In this document: piece by piece, positions 37,302-47,900 of the stretch | Layout of the letters: every line of letters begins with the position of its first letter | Numbering within the stretch: the first letter of the stretch is position 1 | Source of the DNA: Nitrosomonas communis | GTDB taxonomy: Bacteria; Pseudomonadota; Gammaproteobacteria; Burkholderiales; Nitrosomonadaceae | Direction of reading: 5' to 3' | DNA length: 64,000 nucleotides | Assembly (NCBI RefSeq): GCF_900114745.1 | Contig: NZ_FOUB01000006.1 | Coordinates: 1 to 64,000 of the forward strand | The notes under the pieces: generated by a model | Told to the model about the DNA's origin: nothing | The model's database searches: none | What the model saw: the letters and a program-made list of their open reading frames with translations, nothing else | Translations under genes and position numbers: made by a program

Positions 37302-37925
37302 ATGACAAGTACCAAACACCACTCTTCATCTCAGCCACATGAAACAGGTACCAAGAAGTCACCTTCTACTTCACATGGCGAGACAACAGCTACACAGGAA
37401 ACAGGTGCCAAAAAGTCACCTTCTGGTTCGCATGGCGAGATAACAGCTCCACAGCCATCTCCTCGTGAGATAAGTGCCAAGCCATTGCCTTGTGAAGAGA
37501 CTACTATAAAACCATTATCAGTGCTGCCCGGTAATGTCACTGACGTACTTGTTACGCTTGGAGATTGGCTCAATAACTTAGGTATACATATAGGAGAGAT
37601 TCCAAAAATGAAAGCTGATTTAACTGAAAACATTTCTGCTTATACGCTTTATGCAGATATTCCTGGGGTAAGTAAAAGGGATATAAAAGTCCAATTGGAT
37701 AGTAACTGTGTTGTCATTAGTGTTGAAAGAAAGGAAAAGGTAGGCCAAAAAGAAGGTGAAAAAATAATTTCTTTCGAACGTTCTCAGGAACCCGTTTCCC
37801 GGACATTTAAAATGGACGAAGAAATCGATGTGAATAAGGCTGAGGCAAGATATGAAGATGGTGTACTGGAATTGACCATGCCAAAAAAACATGTGAAAGC
37901 TATCAAGGAACTCGAAATCCATTAA
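37302..37925 (+). CDS. Small heat-shock protein, Hsp20 family, with repeated N-terminus
   Basis: A 207-residue holdase and paralogue of the 23108 product. The N-terminal 90 residues are low-complexity, with two 19-residue repeats (ETGTKKSPSTSHGETTATQ and ETGAKKSPSGSHGEITAPQ). Then come LGDWLNNLGIHIGEIPKMKADL and an alpha-crystallin domain (about 105-200) with LYADIPGVSKRDIKV, ERSQEPVSRTFKMDEEIDVNKAEARYEDGVLEL and a tail ending KAIKELEIH. From GDWL onward it aligns closely with the first Hsp20, so the extra length is due to the repeated tail. AGGAGA precedes the ATG. It stands alone. Confidence 0.92.
   Translation: MTSTKHHSSSQPHETGTKKSPSTSHGETTATQETGAKKSPSGSHGEITAPQPSPREISAKPLPCEETTIKPLSVLPGNVTDVLVTLGDWLNNLGIHIGEIPKMKADLTENISAYTLYADIPGVSKRDIKVQLDSNCVVISVERKEKVGQKEGEKIISFERSQEPVSRTFKMDEEIDVNKAEARYEDGVLELTMPKKHVKAIKELEIH
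37341..37454 (+). repeat. Tandem 57-bp duplication within hsp20
   Basis: Two adjacent 57-bp units (37341-37397 and 37398-37454) begin gaaacaggt and encode the two 19-residue Lys/Ser/His-rich repeats of the Hsp20 N-terminus. They differ at a handful of positions, and the duplication preserves the frame. Confidence 0.9.
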
Positions 37926-38218
37926 CTAAGGAAATTCTCCTGCCTGTAGAAGGAGTGATTTTTCCTATACAGCAAACTAATTTCGCCTAAGTCTGTAGGT
38001 AATAATATATAGATTAATTAACCAAGTTGCTTTAACCTTAGATTGGCTTATTTTGTTTGTGGATGGCAAGAGTAGGAACACTTATGTCTGTCTGGATATG
38101 ACATGTCCGTGCTTAAGTGAAGTTATCTGATTAAGACTTCAAACTTCCAGGTAGGTGATTTCATAGTTGGGAAAGCAAGTCCTGAGCTTCAGGATGTTGT
38201 ATGCGCTGGGGGCTCATA

Positions 38219-38250
38219 TTGTCATAATTGTGTAACAAATACAGTATAGC
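38219..38250 (+). promoter_or_regulatory. Pho box and -10 element upstream of pstS
   Basis: ttgtcataattgtgtaac (38219-38236) matches the two 7-bp CTGTCAT-type half sites of the PhoB box with a 4-bp spacer. It is followed eight bases later by TATAGC as the probable -10. This predicts phosphate-starvation control of the pst operon. The rest of the 390-bp gap before pstS holds no gene that I can see. Confidence 0.65.
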
Positions 38251-38319
38251 CTTGTCGTGAATGAGGCATTTACTTGCCCATTCTGAAACTGATCAGCGTA
38301 TTTTTTCCCAAGGAGAAAA

Positions 38320-39369
38320 ATGTTTAGAAAATTATTTATTCTGGCAGTTTTCCTAATGGTTTCTGCCAGTTCAGGCTTAGCCCAAGCTGCGCGCGATTAT
38401 ATTAGTATTGTTGGCTCCTCCACGGTTTATCCATTCGCTACAGTAGTGGCGGAAACTTTCGGTAAAACAACTGGGTTTAAAACACCGAAAATTGAATCTA
38501 CAGGGACAGGCGGTGGTTTTAAGCTCTTTTGTGGCGGGATAGGCGTGGCGCATCCTGATATCACCAATGCTTCTCGTGCGATTAAAAAATCAGAGATCGA
38601 TTTGTGTGGAGCAAACGGGGTAACTGAAGTTATTGAGGTAAAAATTGGTTATGACGGTATTGCTATCGCCAATTCGAAGAAAACTGCGGCATTACAGCTT
38701 TCACGGAAAGATCTGTTTTTAGCGCTAGCCAAGAATGTACCCGATCCCAAGGGGGGCGAAAAACTGGTTTCTAATCCCTATAAGACCTGGAAGCAGGTCA
38801 ATTCAAAATTACCCAATGTTGCCATTGAAGTGCTGGGTCCGCCCCCCACTTCCGGTACCCGTGATGCATTTGTCGAGCTTGCCATGGAAGGGGGATGTAA
38901 AAAGTTTGACTGGATTGCTGCGATTGAAAAAAAGGATGAAAAGCAATATAAGGCAATTTGTCAAACTATCCGTGAAGATGGTGCTTATGTCGATGCGGGT
39001 GAGAACGATAACCTGATCTTGCAAAAGCTGCAGGCAAATCCAAAAGCGTTAGGTATTTTCGGGTTTAACTTCCTGGATCAAAATATTGACAAGGTACAGG
39101 GTTCAACCGTTGACGGTATTACGCCAACATTTGATACGATCGCCGATCACAGCTATCCGGTTGCTCGCCCGCTGTTTTTTTATGTAAAGAAAGCGCATGT
39201 TGGCATGATTCCAGGAATTAAGGAATATTTGCACGAGTTTACCAGTGAGAAAGCTTGGGGCGATAATGGCTATTTGTCAGACAGAGGCCTGGTTCCTTTG
39301 TCAACTGCCGAGCGTGCTGAAGTTGTTCAGACTGTTAAGCAGCTAAGGGTAAATATAATCTGTAATTAA
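38320..39369 (+). CDS. pstS: Phosphate-binding periplasmic protein
   Basis: Delivers phosphate to the PstCAB importer. The 349-residue protein has a signal peptide (MFRKLFILAVFLMVSASSGLAQA) and the phosphate-site motifs ISIVGSSTVYPFATVVAE, ESTGTGGGFKLFC, DITNASRAIKKSE and GPPPTSGTRDAFVELAM. AAGGAG precedes the ATG. It is the first gene of pstSCAB-phoU, 60 bp before pstC, with a hairpin in the gap. The Pho box at 38219 predicts induction under phosphate limitation. Confidence 0.95.
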   Translation: MFRKLFILAVFLMVSASSGLAQAARDYISIVGSSTVYPFATVVAETFGKTTGFKTPKIESTGTGGGFKLFCGGIGVAHPDITNASRAIKKSEIDLCGANGVTEVIEVKIGYDGIAIANSKKTAALQLSRKDLFLALAKNVPDPKGGEKLVSNPYKTWKQVNSKLPNVAIEVLGPPPTSGTRDAFVELAMEGGCKKFDWIAAIEKKDEKQYKAICQTIREDGAYVDAGENDNLILQKLQANPKALGIFGFNFLDQNIDKVQGSTVDGITPTFDTIADHSYPVARPLFFYVKKAHVGMIPGIKEYLHEFTSEKAWGDNGYLSDRGLVPLSTAERAEVVQTVKQLRVNIICN

Positions 39370-39381
39370 CTGATTGTAATC

Positions 39382-39409
39382 GGATGGGGCAGTTGTACCT
39401 GTGCCATCC
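39382..39409 (+). terminator. Hairpin between pstS and pstC
   Basis: GGATGG...CCATCC with additional cag/ctg pairing forms a stem-loop without a T-run. Its position after the binding-protein gene fits partial termination or protection of the pstS mRNA, which raises pstS expression above the rest of the operon. Confidence 0.5.
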
Positions 39410-39429
39410 TTACTGACTTGAGATTGCAT

Positions 39430-40812
39430 ATGCATACGCTCACCCTTGTTCTTATCTTACTTTTATTGATGATAGCCAGTTTCTACTTTGGGCGTCAACG
39501 TGCTTTGGTGGTTTCAAGTGGCAATATTCGGATGCTAAACTCACTGCCCGGGTACTACGGCTACTACACAGCGCTTTGGTGCGGTATTCCAGCGTTCATC
39601 ATTTTTATTTTCTGGCAGTTTTCTGAATCAGCGATTATTACCAATTTAGTTATTGCAGGTCTTCCAGAAGATATCACCTCACTTTCAAGACAGCAATTAA
39701 ATCTTATAATCAACGAAATTCGCAACATAGTAAGCGGAAACATGGTAGCTGACATGACTCGCCCGGAAATTGCCGCAGCGGCTGACCATTATCGAGATTT
39801 GCAGACTATCAGTGACATTGCATTACTTGTCGTAATAATAGCACTCGGTCTGACTGGCGCTACCTATGCATTATCCCATATTGATCAGCAACAGAGGGCA
39901 CGCAATAAGGTTGAAAATACGATACTGGTTTTTCTGATAGTCTGTTCGACCATCGCGATATTTACCACGGTGGGTATCGTATTATCAGTTTTATTCGAGG
40001 CAATACGCTTTTTCCAGTCGGTGCCTTTTACCGATTTTTTATTTGGACTGGAATGGAGCCCTCAAACCGCTATTCGACCCGGCCAGGTTGGCGCATCGGG
40101 CGCATTTGGTGCTGTCCCTTTATTTGTTGGCACCATGTTGATATCCCTCATCGCCATGATGGTCGCTGTGCCCATCGGCCTGATGTCCGCCATTTATTTA
40201 TCTGAGTATGCCTCATCGCGTTTGCGTGCCTTGAGCAAACCCGTGCTTGAAATTCTTGCTGGTATTCCAACAGTCGTATATGGATTTTTTGCAGCGTTAA
40301 TGGTTGCTCCCTTTTTCCAGGGCTGGGGAGAATTACTGGGACTGGACATTTCATCTGAAAGCGCCTTGGCTGCAGGTGTGGTGATGGGTATCATGATTAT
40401 CCCATTTGTATCCTCACTTTCTGATGATGTGATCTATGCAGTGCCCCAATCATTGCGAGATGGCGCTTATAGCCTCGGGGCGACGCAATCTGAAACCATC
40501 AGAAAAGTCGTGATACCCGCAGCGCTTCCCGGAATTGTCGCCGGTATTCTGCTAGCAGTGTCGCGTGCGATTGGTGAAACCATGATTGTGGTGATGGCAG
40601 CGGGCCTCGCAGCCAATTTGACTACCAATCCATTAGAATCCGTTACGACTGTAACTGTCCAAATTGTGACTCTGCTGGTTGGCGACCAGGAATTCGACAG
40701 TCCGAAAACACTCGCTGCATTTGCACTGGGGCTGGTGCTTTTTGTGGTTACCCTAATACTCAATGTGATTGCATTATATGTGGTGAAAAAATATCGTGAG
40801 CAATATGAATAA
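39430..40812 (+). CDS. pstC: Phosphate ABC transporter permease PstC (long form)
   Basis: An inner-membrane permease of 460 residues. The N-terminal 150 residues carry three hydrophobic segments and a soluble loop, followed by the conserved permease domain (about 210-455) with GAFGAVPLFVGTMLISLIA, IYLSEYASSRLRALSKPVLEILAGIPTVVYGFFA and the EAA-type loop DGAYSLGATQSETIRKVVIPAALPGI. Long PstC proteins of this kind are known in proteobacteria. ATG 39430 is preferred to the TTG at 39418. Its end overlaps the start of pstA. Confidence 0.93.
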   Translation: MHTLTLVLILLLLMIASFYFGRQRALVVSSGNIRMLNSLPGYYGYYTALWCGIPAFIIFIFWQFSESAIITNLVIAGLPEDITSLSRQQLNLIINEIRNIVSGNMVADMTRPEIAAAADHYRDLQTISDIALLVVIIALGLTGATYALSHIDQQQRARNKVENTILVFLIVCSTIAIFTTVGIVLSVLFEAIRFFQSVPFTDFLFGLEWSPQTAIRPGQVGASGAFGAVPLFVGTMLISLIAMMVAVPIGLMSAIYLSEYASSRLRALSKPVLEILAGIPTVVYGFFAALMVAPFFQGWGELLGLDISSESALAAGVVMGIMIIPFVSSLSDDVIYAVPQSLRDGAYSLGATQSETIRKVVIPAALPGIVAGILLAVSRAIGETMIVVMAAGLAANLTTNPLESVTTVTVQIVTLLVGDQEFDSPKTLAAFALGLVLFVVTLILNVIALYVVKKYREQYE

Positions 40813-42103
40813 ATTAGCCTCTTCCAGACCGAAAACAATTGATCAGGTCAAGGCAAGTCTGCCTAAACGGCACCTATCTGAAAAGGTGTTTCGCAGCATC
40901 GGTCTAATATCGATCATAATAAGTCTGATGTTTCTGTTTGTGCTGTTCTACACCATTGTGTCAAAAGGCTACACTGCTTTTCAGCAAACATTTATTCAAC
41001 TGGAAGTGAATTTTGACGAACGGTTGCTCGATCCGGAAGGAACACGACACCGCGATGCGCTTTCGACTGCCGATTATGGTGGTTTAATCAAAGCAAGCTT
41101 GAGTAAACTATTTCCTGAGGTAACTACTCGTAATGAAAAGCGCCTGTTATATAGTCTCGTCAGCACGGGTGCGGCTTATCAGTTGAGGGAGAGGGTGATG
41201 GATAACCCTGCTCTGATTGGGCAGACCCAACAGGTATGGGTGCCGGTGGATGATGAGGTCGATATGTTAATTAAGGGACATACCCTGCGAGATGTGCCTG
41301 AGGCAGAGCGCCGTTTGCGCGATGTACAGATTGCATGGCTTGATCAGTTAGAAGCCAAAGAAAAGCTGGCGCTTAAGTTTAATACGGCATTTTTTATCAA
41401 CGGTGATTCACGTGAACCGGAGCTCGCTGGAATATGGGGGGCATTGATGGGATCGATTTATACGCTGATCGTTACCTTAATATTATCGTTTCCTATAGGC
41501 TTTGCCACAGCAGTTTATCTAGAAGAATTTGCTCCCAAAAATAAATGGATAGATTTAATTGAGGTTAATATCAACAATCTTGCTGCTGTGCCATCCATTA
41601 TTTTTGGGCTACTTGGTCTGGCTGTGTTCATTAATTTCATGAGCTTTCCTCGTTCAGCGCCACTGGTTGGAGGATTGGTACTCGCCTTCATGACCTTGCC
41701 TACAATTATCATTGCCAGCCGTGGAGCCTTAAAATCGGTACCTCCTTCCATACGTGAAGCAGCCCTTGGTGTGGGCGCATCCACAATGCAGGCAGTCTAT
41801 TTTCATGTGTTGCCGCTTGCTATCCCAGGAATGCTGACAGGAGTGATCATTGGCATGGCTCGTGCATTGGGTGAGACAGCACCGTTGTTAATGATCGGCA
41901 TGGTCGCTTTTATTGTGGATATTCCATCAAATATATTGGATCCAGCGACGGCACTTCCAGTACAAATCTTCTTATGGGCAGACAGCCCAGAACGAGCATT
42001 TGTTGAACGTACCTCAGCAGCAATTATCGTGTTACTGGGGTTTCTTTTTGTTATGAATGCGCTGGCGATCATTCTTCGCAAGAAATTCGAGCATCGCTGG
42101 TAA
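40805..42103 (+). CDS. pstA: Phosphate ABC transporter permease PstA (with N-terminal DUF3333-like region)
   Basis: A second permease of about 430 residues. After one membrane helix the N-terminal third is a periplasmic region (about 55-200) like that of DUF3333-containing PstA proteins. The permease domain follows, with [44 protein letters not shown] and the EAA loop [30 protein letters not shown] 40805 overlaps the pstC stop; GTG 40796 is an alternative in the same frame, and neither has a strong ribosome-binding site. Confidence 0.93.
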   Translation: MNKLASSRPKTIDQVKASLPKRHLSEKVFRSIGLISIIISLMFLFVLFYTIVSKGYTAFQQTFIQLEVNFDERLLDPEGTRHRDALSTADYGGLIKASLSKLFPEVTTRNEKRLLYSLVSTGAAYQLRERVMDNPALIGQTQQVWVPVDDEVDMLIKGHTLRDVPEAERRLRDVQIAWLDQLEAKEKLALKFNTAFFINGDSREPELAGIWGALMGSIYTLIVTLILSFPIGFATAVYLEEFAPKNKWIDLIEVNINNLAAVPSIIFGLLGLAVFINFMSFPRSAPLVGGLVLAFMTLPTIIIASRGALKSVPPSIREAALGVGASTMQAVYFHVLPLAIPGMLTGVIIGMARALGETAPLLMIGMVAFIVDIPSNILDPATALPVQIFLWADSPERAFVERTSAAIIVLLGFLFVMNALAIILRKKFEHRW

Positions 42104-42126
42104 GGTTATTTAGGAAAGGGTTGTTG

Positions 42127-43026
42127 ATGACTGATATCGCTAAAATAGCACAGCCAAGCAATCAGATTGAACGGCGAAAAGGAGACCGAAGAAAACACAC
42201 CAGAATACACCTATCAAGAGCCACAGTTTCCCGTGATAACAGACGAACCGTGGGAGAGGCGACTGTCTCTGATCCTCGTATACACTGCACTGATGTCAAT
42301 GTTTTTTATGGCGACAAGCCTGCCCTCAGGAATGTGACACTCGATATAGGTTGCCAAGAGATTATTGCTATGATAGGCCCATCCGGTTGTGGAAAATCCA
42401 CTTTTCTGCGTTGTCTGAATCGAATGAATGACACCATAGAATGTTGTCGTGTGACCGGAAGTATCATGATAGATGGCCAGGATATCAATGATAAGTCAAT
42501 TGACGTGGTGCCCTTGCGTGCCAAGATTGGAATGGTTTTCCAGAAGCCCAATCCTTTCCCAAAATCTGTCTATGAAAATATTGCATTTGGTCCACGCATT
42601 CATGGCTTAGCCAAAGACAAAGTCGAGCTGGATGAAATCGTAGTGACAAGTTTAAAAAGAACGGGGCTTTGGGAAGAGGTTAAAGACCGTCTTGATCAGC
42701 CAGGAACGAGCTTGTCAGGTGGGCAGCAGCAGCGTTTGTGTATCGCGCGTACAATTGCGGTTAATCCTGAAGTCATTCTCATGGATGAGCCTTGTTCTGC
42801 GCTTGATCCTATTGCAACTACCAAAATTGAGGAGTTGATGGATCAACTGTGTACTGATTATTCAATCGTTATTGTAACGCATTCCATGCAACAGGCTGCG
42901 CGGGTGTCACACCGTACCGCGTATTTTCATCTCGGCGATCTTATTGAGGTCGGTACAACAGAACAGATTTTCACCAAACCAGTGCATCAGTTAACTGAAG
43001 ACTATATTACAGGCCGTTTTGGGTAA
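42127..43026 (+). CDS. pstB: Phosphate ABC transporter ATPase with basic N-terminal extension
   Basis: The ATPase of the importer: Walker [11 protein letters not shown]-loop [24 protein letters not shown], signature [14 protein letters not shown], Walker [14 protein letters not shown] and the switch His in [10 protein letters not shown]. It has 299 residues against about 255 usually. The extra 48 residues at the N-terminus contain [26 protein letters not shown], strongly basic and probably disordered. ATG 42127 with AGGAAAGGG upstream is chosen over the TTG at 42121. Confidence 0.95.
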   Translation: MTDIAKIAQPSNQIERRKGDRRKHTRIHLSRATVSRDNRRTVGEATVSDPRIHCTDVNVFYGDKPALRNVTLDIGCQEIIAMIGPSGCGKSTFLRCLNRMNDTIECCRVTGSIMIDGQDINDKSIDVVPLRAKIGMVFQKPNPFPKSVYENIAFGPRIHGLAKDKVELDEIVVTSLKRTGLWEEVKDRLDQPGTSLSGGQQQRLCIARTIAVNPEVILMDEPCSALDPIATTKIEELMDQLCTDYSIVIVTHSMQQAARVSHRTAYFHLGDLIEVGTTEQIFTKPVHQLTEDYITGRFG

Positions 43027-43055
43027 ATGCTTAGAGCGAATCAAGGAGAATGAAC

Positions 43056-43757
43056 ATGGCTACCAGACTTGAAGGTCATACCTTTCGACGTTTTGATGGC
43101 GAGTTAGCTCGCCTTCATACTGAGATACTCCAAATGGCTGATCTTGTTTATGATCAAATCCAGATGGCGCTGGAATCTTTTCAGCAACAAAAGCTGGATA
43201 TCATACGTGTTGTAAATGAAAGAGAACCGCAGGTAGACGCTATGGAAAAAAGTATAGACAATACAATTACTGAAATATTGGCAAAACGCTGTCCGGTAGC
43301 GCGTGATTTGCGGGTTATTATGGCTTTCTCAAAATTGGTTACCGACCTTGAGCGCTTGGGCGATGAAGCTGCTAAAATAGCTTATATAACTACCACCCTG
43401 TACAACAACGAGCACTCTAACCCAAGTAATTACTTACTCCGCGACATCACGGTAATGGGTAAATTTGCATGTGCTTTATTAAAAGAAGCGATTGAAAATC
43501 TGGATATTCTTGATCTGGAGAGAGCTGAAAAATTGTTAAACAGTCATGATGATCTTGACGAAGAATTCCAATCAAGCCTCCGAAGGCTTGCCACATACGT
43601 GCTAGAAGATGCACGAAACGTTGGGCACATCATCAATATTGTACTCGTCATGAAATCACTGATACGTATTGGTGAGCACGCGCGCAATTTGGCGGAGTAT
43701 GTAGTGTATATGGTTAGCGGGGAGGATATTCGGCATGCCGAGATTGAACAGACTTGA
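43056..43757 (+). CDS. phoU: Phosphate uptake regulator PhoU
   Basis: A 233-residue all-helical protein of two PhoU repeats. Metal-binding-type motifs are E-x3-D-like (MEKSIDNTITEILAKRCPVARDLRVIMA, DLERLGDEAAKIA) in the first half and (SLIRIGEHARNLAEYVVYM) in the second. PhoU restrains PstSCAB and signals through PhoR. AAGGAG seven bases before ATG 43056 makes this the preferred start over ATG 43050. It is the last gene of the pst operon. Confidence 0.95.
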   Translation: MATRLEGHTFRRFDGELARLHTEILQMADLVYDQIQMALESFQQQKLDIIRVVNEREPQVDAMEKSIDNTITEILAKRCPVARDLRVIMAFSKLVTDLERLGDEAAKIAYITTTLYNNEHSNPSNYLLRDITVMGKFACALLKEAIENLDILDLERAEKLLNSHDDLDEEFQSSLRRLATYVLEDARNVGHIINIVLVMKSLIRIGEHARNLAEYVVYMVSGEDIRHAEIEQT

Positions 43758-43791
43758 ACCAATGCTGAATAGTTTGGTCTAGAATTTTTTT
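43758..43791 (+). terminator. Possible terminator after phoU
   Basis: accaa/ttggt form a short stem with an 11-nt loop, followed by a seven-base T-run (43785-43791). The stem is weak, so this is a tentative factor-independent terminator of the pst operon. Confidence 0.4.
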
Positions 43792-43956
43792 CACAGTATA
43801 TTCATTTATCTTCAGTATCGCTATGCTGGTTCTGGTTTTACTAAGATAAGTGATGAATATTCAACTAAAGAGCCGTAATTGGCCGCTTGTTTGGAAAGGG
43901 CTAGACTCATGACATATAGAGGCATTGTCGAAAATCTCTCATTTACCAGGTAAGAA

Positions 43957-44766
43957 ATGACTATTACCTTGCAACTCACACCTGAGGATGTGAAGGCACT
44001 CGGTATTGCCTATAAGTATCTGGAGCATCCCAGCATGGCCGCGCGCCTGACTAATTTTGTCGGCCTGCCGATTGAGCGCAGTCTTAAGCTGCTGCCCAAG
44101 ACTTGGTACGAGAATTTGCGTCAGGGTATGAACCGTACTCTGCTGACTGCTCTGGAAAGTGTTATCAGCCCCCTCGATAGTCAGTCTGGTATAGCTGCGC
44201 AAGAAGGCTACCATAAGCTATTGGCGGCGACCTCAGGGGCTCTTGGTGGTCTCTTTGGTCTACCCGCTGTTATTGCCGAATTGCCTATGTCTACCATTAT
44301 TACTTTACGGGCTATTGCTGATATCGCGCGCAGTGAAGGTGAAAATCTGGGTGATTTGCATACCCGCCTTGCTTGCCTGGAAGTCCTGGCCCTGGGCGGT
44401 CGCACTGAGGAGGATGACGCTGCAGAAACCGGTTACTATGGTATCCGCATAGCCTTGGCCCTGCACTTATCCAAGGTTCCGGAAAAGGTCTTGGAAAAAG
44501 GCATTCTTGAGCCATCTCACCCAGCCATGGTGGTATTGATTGCTGCTATTGCTGCCCGTTTCGGGATCGTGGTTACCGAAAAGGCGGCTGCTCAGATGGT
44601 GCCCATCCTGGGCGCCCTGAGTGGGGCATTGGTGAATATTATCTTCATTCAGCACTTTCAGGATGTTGCTCGTGCTCACTTTACGATGCGCCGACTGGAG
44701 CGCAAATACGGCCCCGACCTGGTACGGCGCGAATACGATATTTTCAGCCGGGCAGAGCGGAAATAA
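43957..44766 (+). CDS. EcsC-family protein
   Basis: A 269-residue protein with the EcsC-type order: HPSMAARLTNFVGLPIERSLKLLP, a Gly-rich hydrophobic stretch (AATSGALGGLFGLPAVIAELPMSTIITLRAIADIAR), LACLEVLALGG and a second hydrophobic pair (MVVLIAAIAARFGIVVTEKAAAQ; LGALSGALVNIIFIQHF). The C-terminus is charged. EcsC proteins are membrane-associated and of unsettled function. AGGTAAGA precedes the ATG. It stands just upstream of the cation-transport cluster and may or may not belong to it. Confidence 0.8.
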   Translation: MTITLQLTPEDVKALGIAYKYLEHPSMAARLTNFVGLPIERSLKLLPKTWYENLRQGMNRTLLTALESVISPLDSQSGIAAQEGYHKLLAATSGALGGLFGLPAVIAELPMSTIITLRAIADIARSEGENLGDLHTRLACLEVLALGGRTEEDDAAETGYYGIRIALALHLSKVPEKVLEKGILEPSHPAMVVLIAAIAARFGIVVTEKAAAQMVPILGALSGALVNIIFIQHFQDVARAHFTMRRLERKYGPDLVRREYDIFSRAERK

Positions 44767-44858
44767 TTAGAAAAGGCTAGGTCAAAGGATAATAGCTAGA
44801 CTATAAAGCAAGCTCCTTTTATGGGTACATTAATCGCTGTAGTTGTTGTCCAACCAAT

Positions 44859-44959
44859 AATTTATTTCTAATTCAAGGCTGATATTACCAGCTTGTGCTT
44901 ACCGTATTATCTATACTGTCTGCAGCGTACCTGCGTCAGGTTTGATTTAGCAATGCAGT
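44859..44959 (+). repeat. Miniature inverted-repeat element, diverged copy
   Basis: Recognisable by taccgtattatctatactgtctgc and by tttgatttagcaatgcagt at the right end. The left end is eroded and no target duplication is seen. It ends 29 bp before the P-type ATPase start codon. Confidence 0.65.
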
Positions 44960-44988
44960 GAACTCATCTGTACAACAAAATCTTTTAT

Positions 44989-47900
44989 ATGATGATCAGC
45001 CATACAGAATCTAAATCTACGCCGCAAGTCTCACCTGGTTTGGGTAAACCATCCGTTAAAATTCGGATAAAACCTGTTCATACTTGCGTGCCTGGTAGAG
45101 CGCGCTATCACGTCAATATCTTACACCGCGCGAGTGCGTTGGGGCAGCAGCTGGAGCAGCAAATGGGAGCGATCTCAGGCATTATGGCCATTAGAGTGAA
45201 TGGCTTGACTGGATCGGTGGTGATTGTTTATGGCAAAGATATCGCGCTGGATGAATTGCCTTATTTGCTACTTGAAGCCTGCAAGCAAGCGATTAAAGGT
45301 CTTCGCTTTACTGGATCGCTAACCAAAACTGATACCAAAGCGTTAATCCATTTCAAAGCCTATTTCGATTCACTGTGGAGACATACGCAAAACTTATTCG
45401 CTTCAACGCGAGGCATCTCCGTAAGCCCAAGGGCGCCTCAAGATAATACCGATTGGCACGTCCTTGAGGTAAACCATATTCTTGAAAAACTTCAGGTTGA
45501 TGCGCACCAAGGCATGAATAAACATGCGGTGCAGCGCACGCTGGAAAAGTATGGCTTGAATCAATTGCCGGAAATTGCCCGACGTTCACCGCTTAGCATG
45601 TTTCTTAGTCAGCTGTTCACGTTGCCGGTAGGATTACTCGGAGCCTCTGCGTTAGTCTCGCTGGCAACAGGCGGGATATTGGATGCGGGCATTATTGTAG
45701 GTGTAGTGCTGATTAATGCGAGTATCGGTTTTTTCACGGAAATGCAGGCGGAAAGAATTATTAGTTCACTGACAAAAATTACCCCGCGGCATGCACAAGT
45801 GATACGTGATGGCGAACTGCAATCGATTCCGCATGCGCATGTGGCTGTGGGGGATGTGTTAGTGTTACAGCCGGGCGATTTTATTGCAGCCGATGCGCGT
45901 GTGATTAAAGCCAGTCAGCTTACCCTGGATGAATCAGCCTTAACCGGTGAAAGCATGCCCGTTTCGAAAAATACGTCACCCATTGACAGGCAGGATACAC
46001 CGCTCGCTGATCGGCGCAACATGGTGTACATGGGCACCATGATAACCGGCGGCAATGGTCTAGGCATTGTCATCGCGACCGGGGTTAACACACAGATTGG
46101 ACAAATACAAAGTCTCGTTGGCGAAGCGCATGCGCCTGAAACTCCCATGCAGCAGGAACTCGATCATATTGGTACCCAATTGGCGCTCACTAGTGGGGCG
46201 ATTTGTGTGGGGGTATTCGGCCTCGGCATGTTACGTGGCTATGGTCTATTACAAATGCTGAAGAGTTCAGTTTCGCTGGCAGTAGCAGCCGTGCCGGAAG
46301 GACTGCCTGCTGTGGCCACGACCACGCTTGCACTCGGTATCCGCAAGATGAGCAAATATAACGTAGCAGTCCGTCATCTTGACGCAGTGGAAACACTTGG
46401 TTCGGTGCAAGTATTTTGTCTGGATAAAACCGGCACCTTGACTTTAAACTGTATGACGGCTGTTACAGCTTATGTGGGCGGTAAGCACTATTTTGTGTCA
46501 GGCGAGCAATTGTTCGTGGAGAATAAACCTTTTGCCGGATTTTCTGATGACAGCTATCGGCGTTTCTTAGAGATTATCAGCTTGTGCAATGAAGCAGTAC
46601 AACAGAATAGCAAGCAGCAGATTAGCATGAATGGCACGCCGACAGAAAACGCCTTGCTGGAGCTTGCCAGATTGAGTGATTTGGATATTGACGCGCTGCG
46701 GCAGCGCTACCCTCACTACAAAATCAAGTACCGCGCCGAAAATCGGCCATATATGTACACTTTTCACCGTTTGCCGCGAAAACGGCATTTGATTGCCGTA
46801 AAAGGTAGTCCGCAAGAAGTATTAATGTTATGTGATTCTTATCAGGATCAAGACGGCATACATCCCATAGACGATGCGTTCCGTGTAGCGATGAGCAACA
46901 TTAATAATCAAATGGCAGGAGATGCACTGCGTGTGCTGGCTGTCGCTTACGCTGAAAGGCCAATCAGACCAATAAAAGACGAGGAGGCGCCTGTCAATTT
47001 GATATGGCTTGGTTTGGTGGGAATGACAGATCCTTTACGCACCGGTATGCCCGATTTGATGCGCTTGTTCCACCGCGCTGGCATTCATACCGTCATGATT
47101 ACCGGAGACCAATCCAGTACCGCCTATGCAATTGGCAAGCAACTGAATTTAAGTAACGGTAAGCCCCTGCAAATTCTTGATTCTACCCGCTTGGAAAAAC
47201 TTGATCAAAAAATATTGAGTGGCTTGATTCACAATGTGCATGTGTTTGCCCGTGTCAGCCCAGCCAACAAACTGCAAATTGTGCAAGCTATCCAGAAGAG
47301 CGGCAAGATTGTTGCAATGACAGGGGATGGCATTAACGATGGTCCCGCGCTAAAAGCAGCTAATATCGGGGTTGCTATGGGTGGCGCTTCTTCCGATGTG
47401 GCGCGTTCAGTCTCGGATGTCGTATTGGAAGACGACAATTTACATACCATGGTTGCCGCTGTGGAACATGGGCGTGCTATTTATAACAACATCCGCAAAT
47501 CTATTCACTATCTGATATCCACCAACATGTCCGAAATCGAAGTGATGCTGGCAGGTATTGCAATGGGAGCAGGTGAAGTATTAAGTCCGAAGCAACTTCT
47601 GTGGATTAATCTTGTAACTGACATATTTCCTGGGCTTGCTTTATCCATGGAAGCGCCAGCAGCAGATTTAATACGGCAGCCGCCACGTGATCCTCAAGAG
47701 AAAATCATCAGACGCCAGGATTTAATACGTATGGCGCGGGAATCTACAATCATTACTACAGGATCTATGGCGGCGTACGGCTATGGATTTTTACGCTATG
47801 GTATTGGTCCGCAGTCTAATACCATACTTTTCAACTCGCTGACACTCGCTCAATTGCTCCATTCGATTACCTGCCGCTCAGAAAGCCATTCCATATTTAG

